Below are positions 25,401 to 37,400 of a stretch of 64,000 nt of DNA, one piece after another; position 1 is the stretch's first letter; each line of letters begins with the position of its first letter. Both the position numbers and the translations under genes were made by a program. The stretch is from assembly GCA_013399895.1 (NCBI GenBank), contig VXBA01005480.1, positions 333,490-397,489 on the forward strand, read 5' to 3'. Under the pieces are notes generated by a model, which was given only the letters and a program-made list of their open reading frames with translations, was not told the DNA's origin and searched no databases. Source of the stretch: Serilophus lunatus (Eukaryota; Chordata; Aves; Passeriformes; Eurylaimidae).

Positions 25401-28400
25401 GAAAAATGTTTCCATCTGCATTTCAGCAGCATCTCTCTGTGTTTTTTTGCATCTCAGAAAGAAATGAAGGTCCTTAGTGAAGCTCTCCTTGAAATGAGGG
25501 AAGAGAACAAGCTCCTGAAGCAGAAAAACATCTCAATGCTTAGAAAGAAAGAACATTATGAGTGTGAAATAAGTCGTCTCAATAAGGTAGGAACAGGAGT
25601 AAGCCACTGACCAGAATTCCTTTAGTTCTAGGTTCTCTGTTGCCAGGCAGTGACACTACCAGATTCCCATCTTTTCAGTGCTGAGTGAACAAGCTGTTCA
25701 TGGTAGCAAACCATGATCACCATTTGAGAGCTGGGGAAACAAGCAAGAACTTACTCCAGTTAATGCCTGTGCAGGCTGCTCCTGGCAGGGAGTAGGGCTG
25801 ATTGGAAAGAGGAAAGTCAAGAGACTCTTTGGTTTCTCCTGTAAAACTTCTCTACACATACCTTTCTACAGCCTCCCTCCTTAGAACAAAAGGGAAATGG
25901 CACAAAGATGCTTTTATATGCATCTGGTGAAACACTGTGGTTGAAAAAGTCACACAGTATAAAAACCATTGTTTTATTTGTCTTCTCTGAGAATAATGGC
26001 TTCTCTTCACAAGCTTATATCCATACATATTTATAGTCATACATATAAATATTGTGTATATTTATGTCTCACTGAGGGAATTGTCATTAAATAGCAAAAT
26101 GGGATTTTTTTAACTGAGGGAAAGTCATAAATGTAATTTTGTTTAATCAAAAGATCACATAAAGCAGTGGGTGTTTTCTAACAATTTTGTATTTCATGGT
26201 GAACCACAAACACTTCCTGAGGAAATGCACTGCAGTAATCATTGCTGTGTAACTTTAAGTGCTTTAACAAGCTCAAGGGCCATGATGTGCACAAGTCAAG
26301 CCAAAAAACATAATGTTGCCATAATAAAAAGATCTGTAAGAACATATGATCTCTGGTTCTTTTTGTAATGCATTGACAAGACTTGCTCAAAGCTTCAGTG
26401 TAACTTTCCTTTTTGTTTGTGAAACAACTTATTTCAATTTTTTACTTTGCTGTCTTATGATGGTTTTTGAATAAGACAGATGGGTAAATAGACCATCATT
26501 TTAAAGGAAGAATCAATTCGATGTAACACAGTTTCCCAACAGTAATTTACTGATTTTTTTGTGTATTTGCACCCTTCAAATCTCATGAATGTATATAAGA
26601 CTGGAAGGGACCCTCTATGACCCTTTAAGTTTATTCCCCTGCTATTGCAGGTTCAGCCACTTGAAGCTGATATCAAACAACTTTTTCTAATTTTATTTGT
26701 GATGATAAAGTAAGGTCTCACAGTATTGCTTACAAATGCAGTTTAAAAATAAACTTCACCTTATTTTTCCTCTTCTGTTAACCTTTTGAAGATTGAATTT
26801 TCTGGATTTTTCTTTTTTTTTCTTTTCCCTCCATAATACTGAGATGAAGAACCTCCTCAAAACGGTATTAAAAAGTGGTTCAAAACGACAAAAGGAGACT
26901 TAATGATTCAAGTATCTGTATCTTCATCCTCCCATCGATTGGGGAGGCTCAGTGGCAGGGATTGAACCTCTAAAAGGGCTGTATTCAGCTGAATTTATAT
27001 CTTATGTAGTAGACTTTGTGAAGCACTGAACTTTAACACTGAGTATTTGTGTTAAAGAAAATAATATATAATTATCGTGTGTGGTTATAGGCGGATAGGT
27101 GTAAGAGTGATTAAAAAATGTGTGTAATACTGCTAAAAATAAAATTTGCCAAGACCTATGTCAGAATTTCACTGCAAAACAAAGAGTGGTAGCAATGTTG
27201 TGTGTATTCAGAACTCCCTCTAGTGACAAGCTCTAGAGGCTACACAACTTCCCCTCCAACAGGAGGGTTTACTCTGTTCTGGTTGAAGAAATCTGTACTC
27301 TTACTGCAAAAAAAATACTTGAGTCACACTTTCCTGTAGTCACATTTTTGGTCATCTTTGAATACTGATTTTATGTTCTTGGGGTGGGTTTTTTTGCTTG
27401 TTTTTGGCCTTAGCTGAGTTTAGACACCTGTGTTTGTTTTCCCAAATTCCAACTTGCACAGGGAAATGGTGTTTATGGATGTGATTTGCAGCTGTGATTT
27501 CCATAGGTAAATATTGTATGTGGTTACAAGTAAAATCACAGTCCCCTAAATGATACTGACTCAAATCCGTGGATGTAGTGTAGGATCTTTGAAAGTTTGG
27601 ACCTAGTCATGGATATATGTTTGTTATGGTTTATATCCAGTGTACGTAATTGTAGCAACTGCAAGTGAAGGGAAAACCTCTTTCAAATAACTGAAAAGAG
27701 TATTTTTTTCCTTTTCATGTAGTGAATCTCTGTTTAATAATTTAAAATAATTTTGCTCTTTGACCTTGCAGGCCCTTCTGGATGTTCTTGGGACTCCTCC
27801 AGAGAGGGATGACATGAACAGCACCGAGGAGATGAGAACCCAACTTGAAGTTCTCAGACAGCAGGTAAGGACAGCTGGAAGTAACCCTGGATGGATTCCC
27901 CACAGCATCATTTTGCCTTCCCTCCCAAGAACTGTGCCTGGTAGACTTGCTGTACACAACTTTTGAAAGGAAGAGCCACTTTAGCCATTCAAAGGATGTT
28001 TCCCAAGATGCTGTCATCCCAGCAGTGTCCAGAAAGCGAAACTGAGTCCTTGCAAAGGACTGGAGTGAGGACTTGTGTAGGACTCAAAGCAGCAGAATGG
28101 ATCTCCTGACTCTTGCAGATGTCCTGCCAGCTCTCTGCTGGGGCCTGAATTTCACCCAGAGGGAATGCTAAACTTCACGTTACTGGTTGTGTCTCCTTTT
28201 TCTTTTATCTCAGAAGTTGATAGCTAAGTGAATTATCTAAGGAAACTACTTGTGGAAAACATTTTTTCAAAGTCTAAGGCAAAACATTTGCATCCATAAC
28301 CTGCATCCCAATAACTATAGAGATGTATATTTTATTTTTTTAAAAAAACCCCTTTGTTCTGAGCAATTCAAGTGCTTTATGCACTTTTTTTTCTTTCCAT

Positions 28401-31400
28401 ATGAAATAACCAGTTTAAAAACATTATATTTTTCAGATAATTTTACATTTTGGGCCTGTTGTCCTGGACAGTGTTAACGTTAATGTTATTGACACACAAA
28501 TGGATGTGATCAGAATGGGAATTTTATTCAATGAGAATAAAATACTCGTTTCTGTCACGTTTGACAGCAGAGCCAGATTTTGCTCTCTAATGTAATGCTT
28601 GCCACATGCTGGAGAGCAAAATCCTGCACTTGATTGTACAGCAATGAGTTGTTTCATTCTACACAATAAAATAGAGTAAACCATATTTTTTTCAGAATTC
28701 TCATGGGGTATACATTTTATGAATATGTTTTTCTAGTTGTATAAATCAGTACAGTGAGTCCAGACTTCCCTCTACACGAAATAGAGCAGAAGGCTCTGAC
28801 TGTAAGGAGGAATTCCTGGGACAAACTGTGACATGGCAGGGTCTCACCAGAGCTTGGCTGTCATCAGTCCCCCCCAGTCACCACAGAAGAGAGGAAGGCA
28901 TTCATTCCTTGGGAGGTGTCCCCTTCTTTCTCAGGGCAACAGGATATATGGCAATACTGTGCCAAAGTGGTTCCCTTGCAGACTGTACAGCTGGGGAGCT
29001 GGAGGTGGGACAGCAGAGAAGGAATTGGTAGAGAAGAGATGAGGAGCAAAGTGGACAAGGGACACAGGGATTTCTTTGCCTCTGCTTCTGAGGGTCAGGG
29101 GTGTGCAGGACTCCTCCAGGCTGTGGTGCACAGTCCCTCCACGGCCACACAAGAAAGCCTTTGTTACTTTTCCACAGTGTTATCAAGGAAGGGGCATCTA
29201 TCTAGTGGGGGAACATCAGGTCCAAAAAAACCCTTGCCAAAATTAGCTGCAACAGGCAAGTTGTGAAAATAATTCATGGAGTCCTGTGCTGACTTATTTC
29301 TCCCCCTGAGGTATTAACATTTCTTGAACTCACAGTGCTGCTGCCCACAAAAAGAAAACTGGATCTGACCGATGGGCAGGGCATGAGCCACAGTAAGTTC
29401 TTTGGGAACAGACTGTCAGCAGGCTTTAGTGAGCCACCAAGAGGACAGGGACAGACTTCTGGAAGTTCTGGTGCTGGTTCCCACCCAGACATGCCTTTGC
29501 TGTAACTTGTCAGTAGAAGTGCCACCAAGCCCCAGCTCCTTACCAGGTGGATTCCTGCCCATTAGCTGAAGAGTTAAGCCAGTCAGTTTAACACCAAATA
29601 ATTTACAGATTTGTGTTTTCCTTCTGAATCTGCGCACTTGCTGCCTGAGCCTGGGGTGGGCAGATTTATTTTTAATGGGATGAAGCACTATGGTTCCTGC
29701 CAACATAAAAAGAGCTAAGCTTTGCATCCTTCAGCATTTGAAAGGCAGCTTATCTTCCAGGAACCAGGTCAAACATCTGTATTTCCATTTTGAGTTGTGT
29801 GCATTGCATTCCCTTCTGCTTCTACACTGGGATAGGCAAGTTTTTCACTAACTGCTTGAACATGAGATATAGGAGGGAGTTAAAAGTGCTCATAATTGAA
29901 GAGAACACTGGAAACCACGCTGGTAAAATGTTTGTCCTGCTACTGTCAATCCCTTAAAAAGATCAATACTAGTATTTACTATCTTGTTGATAATATTTAA
30001 ATTTTATATTCACCGATCAACCTTTGAAATTTTAAGGGTCTACAAATACTGAAGTTGTGGACTGTTTTGATTGACAGGTGCCTTTGGAGAACAGTAATTA
30101 CTTGTAATTTCATAATAAAAGATGAGGGAAACTTGGTTGTAGGACTGTAAAGAGGAGGGATCCCTTTGGAGTGCACCCTACTGCTTGGGCAGTGTTTAAA
30201 AAGCAACCAAACGATGAAGTGGATGAGGTGGCTCTGCTGAAATTCATGTACTTGGTGTTAACAATTGCAGGTACAAATATATGAGGAAGACTTCAGAAAG
30301 GAGAGGTCTGACCGAGAAAGACTTAACGAGGAGAAAGAAGCATTGCAGAAAGTTAACGAGAGATTACAGTCTCAACTGAATAAACTAAACTCTCAGGTAT
30401 GAGTCAAAAGAAAGTTCCCATTGCCAGCACATGTGTATTTTATTTTTATTTTCCCACTTTCCACACACACAACTCAAGGCTTTCTGGCTTCCATTAATTG
30501 ACATTGGATTTTATATGAGGTCACCACCTGGGATGAAATCATTCTGAAGTAATGCAGTAAGAAGATGGGAAACGATTAGAGAAGACTTCCAAAATAAGTA
30601 GATGAAGGGAGTATTTCTTGCAAAAAGTTTTCAAAGATATCTTAAAATGGAGGGGGGAGGGGGAAGGGAAACAACCAAAAACAAGTCCAGAGGACTTTGA
30701 TTGTTTCACTGGCACTTGATACAAGACGCAGCATCAAACCAACTTTTGAAATAAAGGGCTGCTGTAGTTAACCCTGACCTCTGCAGCTGAATTAGAGAGT
30801 GGTGTTGATATCACTGAGAGGGGAAAAAATGGTCTCCATACAAATTAGCTAAGCAGCCAGGGCAATAATTTTTTCTTGCAACATCCTTTTTATCTCTTCA
30901 AAGTAGTGTCAGTAGGAAGCCATGGTAAACTCCTGGCATGAAAAACTCTGAGCTTTCTCAATCCCCATTGAAAAATGATGAAATTTCGAGGTTTCCTGTC
31001 TTGACAGAATTGTGCAACGTTTTAAAAGAATGGCCGATTACCAAGATGTGCTGAGATGATTTATTGTCGTCCCCAACATAGTTGTGAAACAGAAACTTCA
31101 GTATTGACTTATTCTCAACCAGCCCAGGCATCACTACTAGTAAGGTCTTGCTACGGTATCAGAGGCAGTGACTGGGGGGGGTCTAAAAGAAGAGCTAAAA
31201 GGCCTTTCCCACTCTCTCCCAGGAGGACCAGGAGAAATGCCAACATGCACATGTACAACATACCTGAAGGGCTGTACAAGTGCTGTGTAATGTGTTGCAC
31301 AACCTGACTGTCCCTGCAGAGCATCAGCAGTCCACACTGGAGATCTTCTTGTTTGTCTCTTCCTGCCTCAGGATTTGATTAAACACAGCTTGTGAAGGAT

Positions 31401-34400
31401 TTTAAAGATGAGAGCAACCATATAAAATATTTATTAGTTTGTTTTCTTAAGTCAAATTATTTAGATGTGCCTCATAGAATCATAGAATGTTAATCATCTT
31501 TTACCCTTCCTTGCTCTGCCCTTAGGCAAATTCCTGTTGATTCTACTGGGATGCAGAGGGCCTAAAGAAAAGGCAGACCTAAATCTTGAGGCCATTGACT
31601 TTGCTCCTATACCAAAATTACTTAGTTTTCTTGTCATGGAAGTAACTGTCCATGTAGTTCTGCTTCAAACTACTGAAAGCTACTGTGTGTAATGAAAATA
31701 TAGAATACTTGAATATAGAAGACACCCAGAAACGTGCTCGTCACATCTTGAAACCGATATTTTCCTCACATATAAAGATTCAAGACTCTGGTGTGGCACA
31801 CGTCACCTTTCTTAATTAATTTTTTAAATAACAAGCAGTCTAAAGGGGCAAACCAAGCAGCATTGTGAGCCAGGCTGAGAGGGAAGGGTTTCTTCACCTT
31901 TGTTTTTCACTGCTGAATTTGCACATGAATATTCTGTTGGTCGCTGTATCCCGGTGCTGACGCATTTCTTCTTGTCCTTATTTTTGTGACAGACAAAAGA
32001 CAACCCAGTACAGTCTGAGAGGCCCAGTTACCCACCTCCACTCTTCCTCTCCCCCTGTGTTAATTATGGGAGATGTGGGATGGTTCTTCACTATCAAGAT
32101 CCTCGAGTTCATCCAGCACCTCACAGGGCACACGAGCAGCAGCACCACTCGGTAAGATTCCCACAGGACACTGATTTTCTCTCAGCATGGTGACCACAGA
32201 GAATAACTGGTGCTATCACAGTGCCTTCCTCACCAGCAGTGCTAAGAAGAAAAAGGAGATTCTTATACATTTGTTCCTTAATTAGAAAAATAATTGGAGC
32301 CTTGCTGAATTCTTAGCGTAATTTACGTCCACGACATATATTCAGAGCCCTGCCCAGCCATGGAGTTACCCACATTCAGGAATATGGATCTGCTCTCTGG
32401 TGCTCAGCTCTGAGCCTTCAACATTCAATAATAAAAAACCAAATCAGCAGAAGTGGAAGGTATATCTGAATGTGGCTAACACAAGGGGAAATTTGCCTTT
32501 TTTCCTGGCCCACAACAGGATCCTGTCTTCCTCAGCATGAAGAAGAATAACTTTGCACTGGAACAGGTTGTGTGAGGAGGAGTTATCTATTTCAAGGAAA
32601 ATGCTTCTTCAAAGAATATTTTTGATGGGCTTTGGGTTCTCTGAGTGGGCTGTGCTTGATCCAATCTTTTGGGAATGCATTGAAACATGGTGAATGAAAT
32701 TATAAATACACAGTATCTGTTTCAGGCTATAAAGCTGTCACATATGGAGAGATGCTCATTATTTGAGAAATTATAGCTGATTTTTTGTAAAATGCAAGTA
32801 AGGCTTTCAGACTGGAGAAATCCAAAGGAAAAGCTGTGGTCGGACAAGCAATTTCTGTGCTTCAGGAGTGTGCTTATCTGCCTATTTATCAAAGTTGGAA
32901 GTATTGCAGAATGTTTTTCACTGCAATTTGGACACTGGCCCAGGTTATTTTGGCTCTTCTCCCTGAACTTTCATCATCTGGGTTTCTAATTCTGTGAGGG
33001 ATCACCAGGTTTACAGCTTTGCCATTCCTGCCGGAGCACTGGGGTCAGTTCGCCTGGTTGCTTTGTGACTCCCAGTTCCATTCTGACCCTTTTTTTGGAA
33101 ATCCTTTGCCTGTGTGAGTGCAGCACTGCTGCTCTGAGCTTTGGATACCTCCCTGAGCAATTTGTTAGCAATGAAGAAAGGTGTTAGAATTTAATGAGTG
33201 TCCTGATATCTAATCCTTGTGTGTTCAGTCTGTGCTTTTGCTTTTTCCTTCTTTTTATGTCTTGCAGTTTTTCGGTCCTCTTTACATTGCTAGTAGAAAC
33301 ATTTTCATTAGTCTTGTTTCTGAAATTCCTTCAAGTGTGATGTAAATAGGTATGAAAGAGAAGAGTTGATCAGAGAACAAAAAATTCACCAGAAACTCAA
33401 AAAAAGCAATGCAAATAAGTGCAATTTGAGACACCAGTGGATAAACTACCTGTGCTTAAAGCAAAGCAGTCTCGGTTTGTATCACAGCCTGGGGTTTTTG
33501 CCTACAAGTGCAGAAGTAGTAAATAATTCCTGTGAATGGTATCATTTAAATGAAAATACACTAGCCCCTTCTCTCCTGACAATGGATGAGAGTGATTACT
33601 GCTGTGTAAGTACAAATGACAGCAAAACATAAAAGTTAAATTGGTTTTCTATATCCACAGCTTCATTCTGCCATCTTAATTGAGGCAAAACTTCTTTAGA
33701 AGTCTATGAAGTTTGTTCCCTACAAATTGGCATCTGTAAGATTCCTCTTGGGACTCCTCAGGATTTTGGCAGAGTAATTTCTGCAAAACAAGAATTATTT
33801 TTCCAGTTCAACTAATGTGAAGCAGTAATTACCTGGAATTTGACAGTCTTGCATGTACTACTCACATCAGCCAGACAGTATAATACGTCTCCAGCTGAAA
33901 TGGCTGATCCCAAAGTTGTTTTGTCTAGTGGTAATTTGCTACTCACCACAGTGTGTGGTAGAAACTACAATGCACTGTTTCTTTCTTCCAGGATTTCTCT
34001 GGACAAAACTGTGTTTACATGGATGTAACCTTCCCAATACTTCCTATTATAAGAAAGATGGGATTTTTTTCTTTCTCACAGTATTTTCATGAAGTTATTT
34101 GATAGCAACTGATGTTATTCTATGGTTATTTCCTGTCCCACTGAATCATGCTACAGATGTATGCAAACTGCAGCAGCCTCACCTGCCAGGTGTACCACTG
34201 TCCCCTGGAGTTTTTTAGTAAAAAGATTCCTTCTGGTATCTTCTACTGCATTTTATTCCTTAGCCCTTTTAACATCTGACTTGGTTCTGCCAGCGTTTCT
34301 TTTGATTTGTGGGATCTAGAAATGTTTACACCAATATTTCTAATGGGTGCAGCATCTAAACCACACTCCATAGAAAAGGAAGCCAGCTGGAAGACTCGGA

Positions 34401-37400
34401 TCCGTGGAAATAAAAAGCTAAATACATGATTTTGTTGTAAACTGCTTTTGTATGGCCAATAAAAAGCATCACAGCACAATTACACTTTTATCATGTCACT
34501 ATGCTTTTGTTTGAAGTGTCTATGAAGACCATATTGCTGTAATAATGTTTTATTGTTCTGTGCAGCCAGACTATCAGTGGTATGTTCCTGACCAGTTTCC
34601 TCCAGATGTGCAGCACAAGGCAAATGGTAAGACAACAGCTGTTCAGAGCACATATTAAGTGTTCTTTTATTTTAAATGGAGGCCTTGGAGGGATGTAGAG
34701 TAAGCTTTCCTATCTATCTATTGAGTGCTTGTGTGACAGCCTTGCCTTGGAAAGTCAAGGTTGGTGTATGTGCAACACAGGTGAGATTTCTAATGTAATA
34801 CCACCTATGTTACAGCTTTCAGCTTCATTGCAATCCATAAAATGTCTCTGTTATATGTTATAGGATCACACATTTCCCTCATTAAACACCTAATAATAGT
34901 CCTAAAGAAAAGAGATCCTCAGAATTCTCCTTAGAGCTTCTGTTGCTTCAGCTAAGACCAAATTTAATGATGTGCCGAACTTGGGGGCCAGTGTGGGGTA
35001 GGTATGGGAGTCCTTGGTAACAAAGTACAGGCTTTAGGACGTTGTTTCACCTTAAAGGCAAAATGGCCTCTGCTGTTCTTGATCTGCTCTGATAGTTCAG
35101 GGTGCCAGGTCTGACAATAAAGCCATGTAAATAGAGTCGAACAGTTGCCAAAGTGTCAGTACAAAGTACTTTTTGGAAACCAGGAGCAGTGTTTAATAAT
35201 TGTATCTGGCTTTGAAATCATTCCTGGGTGTTTTGAAGCACTTTTTTCAGACTGCTCCAAAGGTGGATGCCAGGGAGCACAAGTAATCTCTCTTCTGGGT
35301 GGGAATCTGCCATTCCATGGTGCGAGTGGGGAACAGATGAGGTGTCAGGGCCTGATGCGTCCAGAAGTTGTTTTGTAACATATAGAAGAAGAAGATGGTT
35401 ACAGAGGAAGTATTCCACTATTTATTGTCCAGAAGAGAGGGTAGGGTGGGAATGTAGCTCACCAAAATGGCTGATGAGCTTCCCATAATTACATGGCAAC
35501 TTTTGGAAGGGTTCTGATGTGGTCGTAGGGAAAGTCATGCTGTGACTGCAGGAGAGAACAGGAGATTAATTCTGCTGTTCCTCCCACTTGGACTCGATGT
35601 GATTTACTGCGCCAGAGGATACAGGGAGGATGTTTGTAACAGGGAATGAAACAAGTCCAGCCACCGACTGCAGCTGTGGTCCAGGGCACTGCACTCAGGG
35701 GGTCTGAGGAAAGGCAGTTCTTTTACCCTGCTTCACTGTATGCCTTGACTCCCTGAAAAAAACCTTTTAAAAATCCATCCTCTGTCTTCCTATTACCCTT
35801 CCTTGTTCCTTGCCCAGAATATCCAAATACTTCCTTCTCTATGGAGCAGTGAGTAGGACACTTGGACACTTTTCCCTTCTCTTTTTAGTTTAGTCTCTAT
35901 AAGGAGAATTTCTTAATGAGTCCCATCATAGCACTATGCAGGATGTCTTCTTTAACACCTTCTGGGCTCTTACTCGTTTCATCTTGGCTGATAAAACAAA
36001 GATGATTTTGCTTGCCATTGATCACTCAGAAGTCCATCTTCTACTACCAGTTACAAGTCACTAGCCAGGGTTTATGTTTTATATATAGTGGTCTATATTA
36101 AACCTGCATGTAAGTATTTTGAGAAAGGTTTCAAAGATAGAAGCTCCAGGAATATGTGATGAGAAAGAACTCTTTTATGTTCCAATTTCTTTGTTCTATT
36201 TTGTGCAAGTGCTAATTACAGTGGTGGGTTTAAATGAGCCAGTGTGTGCAGCAGCATTCCCAATTCTCATTTCTTATCCTTCATTTTCTCATTAGATGAT
36301 AAACTGACCAATAAATCTTATCTCTGCTGAGCTAAGACTTCATTTTAGAAAAACACATCAGCAGTGCAGCAACTTTTAGGCACGAAGCAGTTTCCTTTTG
36401 GAATTACTATTTCAGTAGATTGATGTTTCTAAGGAAAAACCCTCAAGTTTTCCTTAACAAATTTTCCTTCGACAGTGGGTCTTTTTTCTTAGGTAATAAT
36501 TATAAAATACAGATCAAAGGTTGTAACTTTAGAGCTGAACACAAGTGAAATGAATTGGGAAACTGAGAGTTTTTATAATATTCCATCAAAAAATCTGTTT
36601 TAAAGATATATTAAATCTATGAGAGTCTCTGCATCAAATCTATCTAGTTTGATGTAGTGTCATTGAGATTGCAAAGGTGTATATCACTGAGGAGGCATTG
36701 CTCAATTTTTCTGCAGTTTTGTATAGGAGTACCTAAATTCTGTTTTTCTCCCTCATAAGGGAGGAAGATATTGCACCCAGGTACTTTGCCATTTGACTTG
36801 GGTTCTCCAGGTCCTTCTGTAACCAGCTGTAACCTCATATTTTCTGCTTCCTGTATAACCATATCTGTACTTTTCTTCTGACTGGCACCACTTCCTTTAG
36901 CTATTCCCATATTCAAAGAAGGACGTCTCAAAGGACTGTTGCCTCTGTGAAGCCCAGTCTATCATTCTATTTTCTTTAAGAAACCTTTTTTTGGCTGTAT
37001 CTATAGAAATAGGATAATCTCAGAAGTATTTTTAAAATTTAATAAAAAAACAAAACCCAACCACCACCAACTTGGTGTTCCTGGAACTGGTTTCTGATCT
37101 TTTTGTTCTTGGTTATGTGGTTCTGTTTGGATTTTGTGGTTGATTTGAGTTTAATTTTTAAGGAGCAAGGCAGAAAGATTTCCAGCAAATGTACTTAATG
37201 TCACTTTATTTGGCAAGCAGTGTTGACTGCCTTCCTTATCCAACTGTGCAAAATTGAAAAGACAGTTGGGAAAAAAAAAAAAAAAAAAAAGGAAGAAGCT
37301 CAATTTTTGAGATTTTCCCTGAACCCAGTTTTTTAATGCAAAATTCTCTGGAAAAGAGGTTTATTGCTCAGAAGCCTACTCAGAGCAAGAACCTTTTTGC

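Larger units (their letters stand above)
22628..25457 (+). other. TNIP3 intron between exons E and F
   Basis: This 2.8 kb intron contains a short GT repeat, a 17-base T run at 24004-24020 and a segmented T tract at 24543-24595. No gene is recognised. Confidence 0.65.
30397..31992 (+). other. TNIP3 intron between exons H and I
   Basis: A 1.6 kb intron in the standard model. It contains a CR1-type 3' end motif near 31473-31489 and the candidate extra exon at 31389-31436. Confidence 0.6.

Noticed and set aside
31232..31267. Segment after CCCAG near 31219 considered as the missing exon between H and I
   Set aside because: It reaches a stop codon after about 12 codons without a usable donor, unlike the segment at 31389.
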